A DNA stretch of 64,000 nt from Hydractinia symbiolongicarpus (taxonomy: Eukaryota; Cnidaria; Hydrozoa; Anthoathecata; Hydractiniidae). Below, one piece after another: positions 12,805 to 26,100 of the stretch (within the stretch, counting starts at the first letter, position 1; every line of letters begins with the position of its first letter). The translations under genes were made by a program, and so were the position numbers. Location of the stretch: contig NC_079877.1 of the NCBI RefSeq assembly GCF_029227915.1, forward strand, positions 3,284,001-3,348,000, given 5' to 3'. The notes beneath the pieces were generated by a model. That model did no database searches and was not told the DNA's origin. It saw only the letters and a program-made list of their open reading frames with translations.

Positions 12805-12825
12805 GTTCCAGCAATCACATTTATA
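12805..12825 (+). repeat. Deletion junction defining the short monomer (first example)
   Basis: Reads ccagcaatcacatttataag, where full monomers have about 52 extra bases between gcaatca and catttataagg. The lost segment is bounded by atca on both sides, which suggests slippage or recombination between short direct repeats. The same junction recurs at 13874, 14567, 16003, 17439 and 18132, so it arose once and was spread by HOR amplification. Confidence 0.85.
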
Positions 12826-12859
12826 AGGTCACAGTCCAGAATCAGTTCAATTAATTCCC

Positions 12860-12879
12860 ACAGTCAATCGTTTCACTGT
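12860..12879. repeat. Monomer dyad 2, ACAGT-N10-ACTGT (representative)
   Basis: Perfect 5-bp inverted repeat spanning cagtcaatcgtttcactg, found in most monomers in both array orientations. Some types have cacagtt instead of cactgtt, which destroys it. Confidence 0.65.
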
Positions 12880-12949
12880 TAAAAGCAATACAACTTAGTA
12901 ATATTGGAAAAAATCATTAAACCCATGTTGGTACGAATATGTGACGCAA

Positions 12950-12967
12950 CCGTTGTAACTCAAACGG
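12950..12967. repeat. Monomer dyad 3, CCGTT-N8-AACGG (representative)
   Basis: Perfect 5-bp inverted repeat ccgttgtaactcaaacgg, one of the best conserved stretches of the monomer across both orientations. Confidence 0.7.
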
Positions 12968-15900
12968 ATTGACACCGTGAGAAAGTCAATGAAATGTAGT
13001 TTTTGACACTGTCTCTATTTCTTCAGCGCGCGATAACGGCTAGGATTGGTCCCACAGCAAAAAATGACTTATTTATCTTAATTCTTAAATAAAGCGTTAC
13101 CACAGCGCCCAGTGTAATCGCTGAGTTCTAGCAATCATGTCAAATTAAGGAGAATGTCATTTTTTGTAGTCAAAATGACTCATTTATTATATTTATAAGG
13201 TCAAAGTCCAAAATCAGTTCAATTAAGTCCCACAGTCAATCGTTTCACTGTTGAAAGCGATGCAACTTAGTAATATCGGAAAAAAATTACTAAATACATG
13301 TTGGTGCGAATGTGTGACACAACCGTTGGAACTCAAACGGATTGACACCGCTAGAAAGTCAATGAAATGGAGATTTTGAAACTGTCTCTATATCTTCAGC
13401 GCGCGCTAACGGCTGGGATTGGTCCCACAGTAGAAATGACTTATTTATCTAAATTTTTAAATGGACCGCTACCACAGGGTCCAGTGTAATCGCTGAGTTT
13501 TGGCAATCATGTCAAATTAAAAAGAATGTTCTTTCTTGGAGTCCAATTGTCTCATTTATCACACTTATGAGGTCACAGTCCAAAGTAGTTCAATTAAGTC
13601 CCACAGTCAATCGTTTCACTGTTAAAAGCAATACAACTTAGCAATATCGGAAGAAAATCACTAAATACATGTTGGTACGAATATGTGACGCAACCGTTGT
13701 AACTTAAACGGATTGACACCGTTAGAAAGTCAATGAAATGTAGTTTTTGAAACTGTCTCTATTTCTACAATGCGCGATAACGGCTAGGATTGGTCCCACA
13801 GTAAAAAATGACTTATTTTCTTAATTTTTAAATAAAGCGCTACCACAGCGCCCAGTGTAATCGCTGAGTTCCAGCAATCACATTTATAAGGTCACAGTCC
13901 AGAATCAGTTCAAATAATTCCCACATTCAATCGTTTCACTGTTGAAAGCCATACTACTTAGTAATATGGGAAGAAAATCACTAAATACATGTTGGTACGA
14001 ATATGCGACGCAGCCGTTGTAACTCAAACGGATTGACACCCTTAGAAAATCAATGAAATGTAGTTTTTGAAACTGTCTCTATTTCTTCAGCGCGCGATAA
14101 CGGCTAGGATTGGTCCCACATTAAAAAATGACTTATTTATCTTAATTTTTAAATAAAGCGTTACCACAGCGCCCAATGTAATCGCTGAGTTCCACCAATC
14201 ACGTCAAATTAAGAAGAAAGTTATTCCTTGGAGACCAATTGGCTCATTTATCACATTTATAAGGTCACAGTCCAAAATCAGTTCAATTAATTCCCACGGT
14301 CAATCGTTTCACTGTTAAAAGCAATACAACTTAGTAATATTGGAAGAAAATCACTAAATACATGTTGGTGCGAATATGTGACGCAACCGTTGTAACTTAA
14401 ACGGATTGACACCGTTAGAAAGTCAATGAAATGTAGTTTTTGAAACTGTCTCTATTTCTACAATGCGCGATAACGGCTAGGATTGGTCCCACAGTAAAAA
14501 ATGACTTATTTTCTTAATTTTTAAATAAAGCGCTACCACAGCGCCCAGTGTAATCGCTGAGTTCCAGCAATCACATTTATAAGGTCACAGTCCAGAATCA
14601 GTTCAAATAATTCCCACATTCAATCGTTTCACTGTTGAAAGCGATACAACTTAGTAATATCGGAAGAAAATCACTAAATACATGTTGGTACGAATATGCA
14701 ACGCAACCGTTGTAACTCAAACGGATTGACACCGTTAGAAAATCAATGAAATGTAGTTTTTGAAACTGTCTCTATTTCTTTACCGCGCGATAACGGCTAG
14801 GATTGGTCCCACAGTAAAAAATGACTTATTTATCTTAATTTTTAAATAAAGCGTTACCACAGCGCCCAGTGTAATCGCTGAGTTCCAGCAATCACGTCAA
14901 ATTAAGAAGAAAGTTATTCCTTGGAGACCAATTGGCTCATTTATCACATTTATAAGGTCACAGTCCAAAATCAGTTCAATTAATTCCCACAGTCAATCGT
15001 TTCACTGTTAAAAGCAATGCAACTTAGTAATATTGGAAAAAATCATTAAACCCATGTTGGTATGAATATGTGACGCAACCGTTGTAACTCAAACGGATTG
15101 ACACCGTGAGAAAGTCAATGAAATGTAGTTTTTGACACTGTCTCTATTTCTTCAGCGCGCGATAACGGCTAGGATTGGTCCCACAGCAAAAAATGACTTA
15201 TTTATCTTAATTCTTAAATAAAGCGTTACCACAGCGCCCAGTGTAATCGCTGAGTTCTAGCAATCATGTCAAATTAAGGAGAATGTCATTTTTTGTAGTC
15301 AAAATGACTCATTTATTATATTTATAAGGTCAAAGTCCAAAATCAGTTCAATTAAGTCCCACAGTCAATCGTTTCACTGTTGAAAGCGATGCAACTTAGT
15401 AATATCGGAAAAAAATTACTAAATACATGTTGGTGCGAATGTGTGACACAACCGTTGGAACTCAAACGGATTGACACCGCTAGAAAGTCAATGAAATGGA
15501 GATTTTGAAACTGTCTCTATATCTTCAGCGCGCGCTAACGGCTGGGATTGGTCCCACAGTAGAAATGACTTATTTATCTAAATTTTTAAATGGACCGCTA
15601 CCACAGGGTCCAGTGTAATCGCTGAGTTTTGGCAATCATGTCAAATTAAAAAGAATGTTCTTTCTTGGAGTCCAATTGTCTCATTTATCACACTTATGAG
15701 GTCACAGTCCAAAGTAGTTCAATTAAGTCCCACAGTCAATCGTTTCACTGTTAAAAGCAATACAACTTAGCAATATCGGAAGAAAATCACTAAATACATG
15801 TTGGTACGAATATGTGACGCAACCGTTGTAACTTAAACGGATTGACACCGTTAGAAAGTCAATGAAATGTAGTTTTTGAAACTGTCTCTATTTCTACAAT

Positions 15901-18900
15901 GCGCGATAACGGCTAGGATTGGTCCCACAGTAAAAAATGACTTATTTTCTTAATTTTTAAATAAAGCGCTACCACAGCGCCCAGTGTAATCGCTGAGTTC
16001 CAGCAATCACATTTATAAGGTCACAGTCCAGAATCAGTTCAAATAATTCCCACATTCAATCGTTTCACTGTTGAAAGCGATACAACTTAGTAATATCGGA
16101 AGAAAATCACTAAATACATGTTGGTACGAATATGCAACGCAACCGTTGTAACTCAAACGGATTGACACCGTTAGAAAATCAATGAAATGTAGTTTTTGAA
16201 ACTGTCTCTATTTCTTTACCGCGCGATAACGGCTAGGATTGGTCCCACAGTAAAAAATGACTTATTTATCTTAATTTTTAAATAAAGCGTTACCACAGCG
16301 CCCAGTGTAATCGCTGAGTTCCAGCAATCACGTCAAATTAAGAAGAAAGTTATTCCTTGGAGACCAATTGGCTCATTTATCACATTTATAAGGTCACAGT
16401 CCAAAATCAGTTCAATTAATTCCCACAGTCAATCGTTTCACTGTTAAAAGCAATGCAACTTAGTAATATTGGAAAAAATCATTAAACCCATGTTGGTATG
16501 AATATGTGACGCAACCGTTGTAACTCAAACGGATTGACACCGTGAGAAAGTCAATGAAATGTAGTTTTTGACACTGTCTCTATTTCTTCAGCGCGCGATA
16601 ACGGCTAGGATTGGTCCCACAGCAAAAAATGACTTATTTATCTTAATTCTTAAATAAAGCGTTACCACAGCGCCCAGTGTAATCGCTGAGTTCTAGCAAT
16701 CATGTCAAATTAAGGAGAATGTCATTTTTTGTAGTCAAAATGACTCATTTATTATATTTATAAGGTCAAAGTCCAAAATCAGTTCAATTAAGTCCCACAG
16801 TCAATCGTTTCACTGTTGAAAGCGATGCAACTTAGTAATATCGGAAAAAAATTACTAAATACATGTTGGTGCGAATGTGTGACACAACCGTTGGAACTCA
16901 AACGGATTGACACCGCTAGAAAGTCAATGAAATGGAGATTTTGAAACTGTCTCTATATCTTCAGCGCGCGCTAACGGCTGGGATTGGTCCCACAGTAGAA
17001 ATGACTTATTTATCTAAATTTTTAAATGGACCGCTACCACAGGGTCCAGTGTAATCGCTGAGTTTTGGCAATCATGTCAAATTAAAAAGAATGTTCTTTC
17101 TTGGAGTCCAATTGTCTCATTTATCACACTTATGAGGTCACAGTCCAAAGTAGTTCAATTAAGTCCCACAGTCAATCGTTTCACTGTTAAAAGCAATACA
17201 ACTTAGCAATATCGGAAGAAAATCACTAAATACATGTTGGTACGAATATGTGACGCAACCGTTGTAACTTAAACGGATTGACACCGTTAGAAAGTCAATG
17301 AAATGTAGTTTTTGAAACTGTCTCTATTTCTACAATGCGCGATAACGGCTAGGATTGGTCCCACAGTAAAAAATGACTTATTTTCTTAATTTTTAAATAA
17401 AGCGCTACCACAGCGCCCAGTGTAATCGCTGAGTTCCAGCAATCACATTTATAAGGTCACAGTCCAGAATCAGTTCAAATAATTCCCACATTCAATCGTT
17501 TCACTGTTGAAAGCCATACTACTTAGTAATATGGGAAGAAAATCACTAAATACATGTTGGTACGAATATGCGACGCAGCCGTTGTAACTCAAACGGATTG
17601 ACACCCTTAGAAAATCAATGAAATGTAGTTTTTGAAACTGTCTCTATTTCTTCAGCGCGCGATAACGGCTAGGATTGGTCCCACATTAAAAAATGACTTA
17701 TTTATCTTAATTTTTAAATAAAGCGTTACCACAGCGCCCAATGTAATCGCTGAGTTCCACCAATCACGTCAAATTAAGAAGAAAGTTATTCCTTGGAGAC
17801 CAATTGGCTCATTTATCACATTTATAAGGTCACAGTCCAAAATCAGTTCAATTAATTCCCACGGTCTATCGTTTCACTGTTAAAAGCAATACAACTTAGT
17901 AATATTGGAAGAAAATCACTAAATACATGTTGGTGCGAATATGTGACGCAACCGTTGTAACTTAAACGGATTGACACCGTTAGAAAGTCAATGAAATGTA
18001 GTTTTTGAAACTGTCTCTATTTCTACAATGCGCGATAACGGCTAGGATTGGTCCCACAGTAAAAAATGACTTATTTTCTTAATTTTTAAATAAAGCGCTA
18101 CCACAGCGCCCAGTGTAATCGCTGAGTTCCAGCAATCACATTTATAAGGTCACAGTCCAGAATCAGTTCAAATAATTCCCACATTCAATCGTTTTACTGT
18201 TGAAAGCGATACAACTTAGTAATATCGGAAGAAAATCACTAAATACATGTTGGTACGAATATGCAACGCAACCGTTGTAACTCAAACGGATTGACACCGT
18301 TAGAAAATCAATGAAATGTAGTTTTTGAAACTGTCTCTATTTCTTTACCGCGCGATAACGGCTAGGATTGGTCCCACAGTAAAAAATGACTTATTTATCT
18401 TAATTTTTAAATAAAGCGTTACCACAGCGCCCAGTGTAATCGCTGAGTTCCAGCAATCACGTCAAATTAAGAAGAAAGTTATTCCTTGGAGACCAATTGG
18501 CTCATTTATCACATTTATAAGGTCACAGTCCAAAATCAGTTCAATTAATTCCCACAGTCAATCGTTTCACTGTTAAAAGCAATGCAACTTAGTAATATTG
18601 GAAAAAATCATTAAACCCATGTTGGTATGAATATGTGACGCAACCGTTGTAACTCAAACGGATTGACACCGTGAGAAAGTCAATGAAATGTAGTTTTTGA
18701 CACTGTCTCTATTTCTTCAGCGCGCGATAACGGCTAGGATTGGTCCCACAGCAAAAAATGACTTATTTATCTTAATTTTTAAATAAAGCGTTACCACAGC
18801 GCCCAGTGTAATCGCTGAGTTCTAGCAATCATGTCAAATTAAGGAGAATGTCATTTTTTGTAGTCAAAATGACTCATTTATTATATTTATAAGGTCAAAG

Positions 18901-19299
18901 TCCAAAATCAGTTCAATTAAGTCCCACAGTCAATCGTTTCACTGTTGAAAGCGATGCAACTTAGTAATATCGGAAAAAAATTACTAAATACATGTTGGTG
19001 CAAATGTGTGACACAACCGTTGGAACTCAAACGGATTGACACCGCTAGAAAGTCAATGAAATGGAGATTTTGAAATTGTCTCTATATCTTTAGCGCGCGC
19101 TAACGGCTGGGATTGGTCCCACAGTAGAAATGACTTATTTATCTAAATTTTTAAACGAACCGCTACCACAGGGTCCAGTGTAATCGCTGAGTTCCGGCAA
19201 TCATGTCAAATTAAAAAGAATGTTCTTTGTTGGAGTCCAATTGTCTCATTTATCACACTTATGAGGTCACAGTCCAAAGTAGTTCAATTAAGTCCCACA

Positions 19300-22200
19300 G
19301 TCAATCGTTTCACTGTTAGAAGCGATGCAACCTAGTAATATTAGAAAAATATCGCTAAATACATGTTGGTACGAATATGTGAACCAACCGTTGTAACTCA
19401 AACGGATTGACACCGTTAGAAAGTCAAAGAAATGCACTTTTTGAAGCTGTCTCTATTTCTTCAGCGCGAACTAACGGCTAGGATTGGTCCCACAGTAAAA
19501 ACTGACTTATTCATCTTATTTTTTAAATAAAGCGCTACCAAAGCGCCCAGTGTAATCGCTGAGTTCCAGCAATCATGTCAAATTAAGAAGAATGTTATTT
19601 TTTGTAGTCAAACTGGCTCATTTATCACATTTATAAGGTCAAAGTCCTAAATCAGTTCAATTAAGTCCCACAGTCCCACGTTTCACTGTTAGAAGCGATG
19701 CAACCTAGTAATATCCGAATACTTTCTCTAAAAACATGTTGGTTCGAATGTGTGACGCAACCGTTGCAACTGAAACAGATTTATACCGCTAGAAAGTCAA
19801 TGAAATGTAGTCTTTGGATATGTTCCTATTTTTTCAGCGTGTCGTAACGACCAGGATTGGTCCCACAGTAAGAAAAGACATATTTATCTAAATATTTAAA
19901 AAAAGCGCTACCACAGAGCCTAATGTAATCGCTGAATTCCAGCAATCATGTCAAATTAAGAAGAATGTTATTCCTTTGAGACCAATTGCCTCATTTATCA
20001 CATTTATAAGGTCACAGTTCAAAATCTGTTCAAATAATTCCAACAGTCAATCGTTTCACTGTTAGAACGATGCAACCTAGTAATATCTGAAAAATATCGC
20101 TAAATACATGTTGGTACGAATATGTGACCCAACCGTTTTAACTCAAACGGATTGACACAGTTAGAAAGTCAATGAAATGTACTTTTTGAAGCTGTCTCTA
20201 TTTCTTCAGCGCAAACTGCCGGCTAGGATTGGTCCCACAGTAATGTTATTCCTTGGAGACCAATTGGCTCCTTTATCACATTTATAAGGTCAAAGTCCAA
20301 AATAGTTCAATTAAGTCCCGCAGTCAATCGTTTCACTGTTGAAAGCGATGCAACTTAGTAATATCGGAAAAAAATTACTAAATACATGTTGGTGCGAATG
20401 TGTGACACAACCGTGGTAACTCAAACGGATTGACACCGCTAGAAAGTCAATGAAATGGAGATTTTGAAATTGTCTCTTTATCTTTAGCGCGCGCTAACGG
20501 CTGGGATTGGTCCCACAGTAGAAATGACTTATTTACCTAAATTTTTAAATGAACCGCCACCACAGGGTCCAGTGTAATCGCTGAGTTCCGGCAATCATGT
20601 CAAATTAAAAAGAATGTTCTTTGTTGGAGTCCAATTGTCTCATTTATCACACTTATGAGGTCACAGTCCAAAGTAGTTCAATTAAGTCCCACAGTCAAAC
20701 GTTTCACTGTTAAAAGCGATGCAACCTAGTAATATTAGAAAAATATCGCTAAATACATGTTGGTACGAATATGTGACGCAACCGTTGCAAATCAAACGGA
20801 TTTATACCACTAGAAAGTCAATGAAATGTAGTCTTTGGAGCTGTTCCTATTTGTTCAGCGTGTGGTAACGGCAAGGATTGGTCCCACACTAAGGAAAGAC
20901 TTATTTGTGTAAATTTTCAAACAAAGCGCTACCACAGAGCTTAATGTAATCGCTGAATTCCAGCAATAATGTCAAATTACGAAGAATGTTATTCCTTGGA
21001 GACCAATTGGCTCCTTTATCACATTTATAAGGTCAAAGTCCAAAATAGTTCAATTAAGTCCCGCAGTCAATCGTTTCACTGTTGAAAGCGATGCAACTTA
21101 GTAATATCGGAAAAAAATTACTAAATACATGTTGGTGCGAATGTGTGACACAACCGTGGTAACTCAAACGGATTGACACCGCTAGAAAGTCAATGAAATG
21201 GAGATTTTGAAATTGTCTCTATATCTTTAGCGCGCGCTAACGGCTGGGATTGGTCCCACAGTAGAAATGACTTATTTACCTAAATTTTTAAATGAACCGC
21301 CACCACAGGGTCCAGTGTAATCGCTGAGTTCCGGCAATCATGTCAAATTAAAAAGAATGTTCTTTGTTGGAGTCCAATTGTCTCATTTATCACACTTATG
21401 AGGTCACAGTCCAAAGTAGTTCAATTAAGTCCCACAGTCAATCGTTTCACTGTTAGAAGCGATGCAACCTAGTAATATCTGAAAAATATCGCTAAATACA
21501 TGTTGGTACGAATATGTGACCCAACCGTTTTAACTCAAACGGATTGACACAGTTAGAAAGTCAATGAAATGTACTTTTTGAAGCTGTCTCTATTTCTTCA
21601 GCGCAAACTGCCGGCTAGGATTGGTCCCACAGTAAAAAATGACTTATTCATCTTAATTTTTAAATAAAGCGCTACCAAATCGCCCAGTGTAATCGCTGAG
21701 TTCCAGCAATCTTGTCAAATTAAGAAGAATGTTATTTCTTGTAGTTAAACTGACTCATTTATCACATTTAAAAGGTCAAAGTCCAAAATCAGTTCAATTA
21801 AGTCCCACAGTCAAACGTTTCACTGTTAAAAGCGATGCAACCTAGTAATATCCGAATACTATCGCTAAATACATGTTGGTACGAATATGCGACGCAACCC
21901 TTGTAACTCAAATGGATTGACACCGTTAGAAAATCAATGAAATGTAGTTTTTGAAACTTTCTCTATTTCTTCAGCGCGCGATAACGGCTAGGATTGGTCC
22001 CACAGTAAAAAATGACTTATTTATTTAATTTTTAAATAAAGCGTTACCACAGCGCCCAGTGTAATCGCTGAGTTCTAGCAATCATGTCAAATTAAGGAGA
22101 ATGTCACTTCTTGTAGTCAAAATGACTCAATTATCACATTTATAAGGTCAAAGACCAAAATCAGTTCAATTTAGTCGGACAGTCAAAAAGCGATACAACT

Positions 22201-25200
22201 TAGTAATATCGGAAAAAAATCACTAAATACATGTTGGTACGAATGTGTGGCGCAACCGTTGTAACTCATACAGATTGACACCGTTAGAAAGTCAATGAAA
22301 TGGAGTTTTTGAAACTGTCTCTATATTTTCAGCGCGCGCTAACAGCTGGGATTAGTCCCACAGTAAAAATGACTTATTTATTTAAATTTTTCAATGAATG
22401 GCTACCACAGGGTCCAGTGTAATCGCTGAGTTCCTGCAATCATGTCAAATTAAGAAGAATGTTATTTCTTGTAGTCAAACTGGCTCATTTATCACATTTA
22501 TAAAGTCAAAGTCGAAAATCAGTTCAATTAAGTCCCACAGTCAAACGTTTCACTGTTAAAAGCGAGGCAACCTAGTAATATCCGAATACTATCGCTAAAT
22601 ACATGTTGGTACGAATATGTGACGCAACCGTTGCAACTCAAACGGATTTATACAACTAGAAAGTCAATGAAATGTAGTCTTTGGAGCTGTTCCTATTTAT
22701 TCAGCGTGTGGTAACGGCAAGGATTGGTCCCACACTAAGGAAAGACTTATTTGTGTAAATTTTCAAACAAAGCGCTACCACAGAGCTTAATGTAATCGCT
22801 GAATTCCAGCAATAATGTCAAATTACGAAGAATGTTATTCCTTGGAGACCAATTCGCTCCTTTATCACATATATAAGGTCACAGTCAAAATCAGTTAAAA
22901 TAATTCCCACAGTCAATCGTTTCACTGTTAGAACGATGCAACCTAGTAATATCTGAAAAATATCGCTAAATACATGTTGGTACGAATATGTGACCCAACC
23001 GTTTTAACTCAAACGGATTGACACAGTTAGAAAGTCAATGAAATGTACTTTTTGAAGCTGTCTCTATTTCTTCAGCGCAAACTGACGGCTAGGATTGGTC
23101 CCACAGTAAAAAATGGCTTATTCATCTTAATTTTTAAATAAAGCGCTACCAAATCGCCCAGTGTAATCGCTGAGTTCCAGCAATCATGTCAAATTAAGAA
23201 GAATGTTATTTCTTGTAGTTAAACTGACTAATTTATCACATTTAAAAGATCAAAGGCCAAAATCAGTTCAATTAAGTCCCACAGTCAAACGTTTCACTGT
23301 TAAAAGCGATGCAACCTAGTAATATCAGAATACTATCGCTAAATACATGTTGGTACGAATATGTGACGCAACCGTTGTAACTCAAACGGATTGACACCGT
23401 TAGAAAGTCAATGAAATGTACTTTTTGAAGCTGTCTCTATTTTTTCAGCGCAAACTAACGGCTAGGATTGGTCCCACAGTAAAAAATGACTTATTCATCT
23501 TAATTTTTAAATAAAGCGCTACCACAGCGCCAAGAGTAATCGCTGAGTTCCAGCAATCATGTCAAATTAAGAAGAATGTTATTCCTTGGAGACCAATTGG
23601 CGCATTTATCACATTTATAAGGTCACAGTCCAGAATCAGTTAAATTAATTACCACAGACAATCGTTTCACTGTTAAAAGCGATACAACTTAGTAATATCG
23701 GAAGAAAATCACTAAATACATGTTGGTACGAATATGTGACGCAACCGTTGCAAGTGAAACCGATTGACACCGTTAGAAAGTCAATGAAATGTAGTTTTTG
23801 AAACTGTCTCTATTTCTTCAGCGCGCGATAACGGCCAGGATTGGTCTCACAGTAAAGAAAAACTTATTTATCTAATTTTTTAAATAAAGTGCTACCATAG
23901 AGCCTAATGTTATCGCTGAATTCCAGCAATCATGTCATATTAAGACGAATGTTATTCCTTGGAGACCAATTGCCTCATTTATCACATTTATAAGGTCACA
24001 GTCCAGAATCAGTTCAATTAATTCCCACAGTCAATCGTTTCACTGTTAAAAGCGATCCAACTTAGTAATATCGGTAGAAAATCACAAAATACATTTTGGT
24101 ACGAGTAGGTGACGCAACTGTTGTAACACAAACGGATAGACACCGTTAGAAAATCAATGAAATGTGGTTTTTGAAACTGTCTCTATTTCTTCAGCGCGCA
24201 ATAACGGCTAGGATTGGTCCCACAGCAAAAAATGACTTATTTATCTTAATTTTTAAATAAAGCGCTACCAAATCGCCCAGTGTAATCGCTGAGTTCCAGC
24301 AAACTTGTCAAATTAAGAAGAATGTTATTTCTTGTAGTTAAACTGACTCATTTATCACATTTAAAAGGTCAAAGTCCAAAATCAGTTCAATTAAGTCACA
24401 CAGTCAAACGTTTCACTGTTAAAAGCGATGCAACCTAGTAATATCCGAATACTATCGCTAAATACATGTTGGTACGAATATGCGACGCAACCCTTGTAAC
24501 TCAAATGGATTGACACCGTTAGAAAATCAATGAAATGTAGTTTTTGAAACTGTCTCTATTTCTTCAGCGTGCGATAACGGCTAGGATTGGTCCCACAGTA
24601 AAAAATGACTTATTTATTTAATTTTTAAATAAAGCGTTACCACAGCGCCCAGTGTAATCGCTGAGTTCTAGCAATCATGTCAAATTAAGGAGAATGTCAC
24701 TTCTTGTAGTCAAAATGACTCATTTATCACATTTATAAGGTCAAAGACCAAAATCAGTTCAATTTAGTCGGACAGTCAAAAAGCGATACAACTTAGTAAT
24801 ATCGGAAAAAAATCACTAAATACATGTTGGTACGAATGTGTGGCGCAACCGTTGTAACTCATACAGATTGACACCGTTAGAAAGTCAATGAAATGGAGTT
24901 TTTGAAACTGTCTATATATTTTCAGCGCGCGCTAACAGCTGGGATTGGTCCCACAGTAAAAATGACGTATTTATTTAAATTTTTCAATGAATCGCTACCA
25001 CAGGGTCCAGTGTAATCGCTGAGTTCCAGCAATCATGTCAAATTAAGAAGAATGTTATTTCTTGTAGTCAAACTGGCTCATTTATCACATTTATAAAGTC
25101 AAAGTCGAAAATCAGTTCAATTAAGTCCCACAGTCAAACGTTTCACTGTTAAAAGCGAGGCAACCTAGTAATATCCGAATACTATCGCTAAATACATGTT

Positions 25201-26100
25201 GGTACGAATATGTGACGCAACCGTTGCAACTCAAACGGATTTATACCACTAGAAAGTCAATGAAATGTAGTCTTTGGAGCTGTTCCTATTTATTCAGCGT
25301 GTGGTAACGGCCAGGATTGGTCCCACAGTAAGGAAAGACTTATTTGTGTAAAGTTTCAAACGAAGCGCCACCACAGAGCTTAATGTAATCGCTGAATTCC
25401 AGCAATAATGTCAAATTACGAAGAATGTTATTCCTTGGAGACCAATTGGCTCCTTTATCACATATATAAGGTCACAGTCAAAATCAGTTCAAATAATTCC
25501 CACAGTCAATCGTTTCACTGTTAGAACGATGCAACCTAGTAATATCTGAAAAATATCGCTAAATACATGTTGGTACGAATATGTGACCCAACCGTTTTAA
25601 CTTAAACGGATTGACACAGTTAGAAAGTCAATGAAATGTACTTTTTGAAGCTGTCTCTATTTCTTCAGCGCAAACTGACGGCTAGGATTGGTCCCACAGT
25701 AAAAAATGACTTATTCATCTTAATTTTTAAATAAAGCGCTACCAAATCGCCCAGTGTAATCGCTGAGTTCCAGCAATCATGTCAAATTAAGAAGAATGTT
25801 ATTTCTTGTAGTTAAACTGACTCATTTATCACATTTAAAAGGTCAAAGGCCAAAATCAGTTCAATTAAGTCCCACAGTCAAACGTTTCACTGTTAAAAGC
25901 GATGCAACCTAGTAATATCCGAATACTATCGGTAAATACATGTTGGTACGAATATGTGACGCAACCGTTGTAACTCAAACGGATTGACACCGTTAGAAAG
26001 TCAATGAAATGGAGATTTTGAAACTGTCTCTATATCTCCAGCGCACGCTAACTGCTTGGATTGGTCCCACAGTAAAAATGACTGATTTATTTAAAATTTT
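19300..26100 (+). repeat. Satellite array, mixed monomer types (743- and 2593-bp duplications)
   Basis: About 18 monomers with more diverse variants than the preceding domain. A two-monomer duplication (offset 743) links 20244 with 20987. A seven-monomer offset of 2593 links about 21660-23418 with 24253-26011; it includes an unusual monomer lacking about 14 bp around cgtttcactgtt (cagtcaaaaagcg at 22181 and 24774). One monomer near 20242 is truncated: cccacagtaa joins directly to tgttattcc, losing about 115 bp. No open frame of note and no other feature seen. Confidence 0.9.

Larger units (their letters stand above)
11640..19300 (+). repeat. Satellite HOR domain with a 52-bp-deleted monomer (1063/1436/3565-bp units)
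   Basis: Higher-order repeat built from full monomers (~372 bp) plus a short ~320-bp type. The short type lacks 52 bp between two atca direct repeats (junction gcaatcacatttataagg). Its junction occurs at 12811, 13874, 14567, 16003, 17439 and 18132, giving spacings 1063, 693, 1436, 1436 and 693. The gaaatggag marker monomer at 12301, 13364, 15493, 16929 and 19058 has spacings 1063, 2129, 1436 and 2129. The rare variant gaaagccatactac near 13943 recurs 3565 bp later, so 693+1436+1436 acts as a larger unit. Copies are nearly identical by eye, indicating recent amplification. No gene. Confidence 0.92.
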
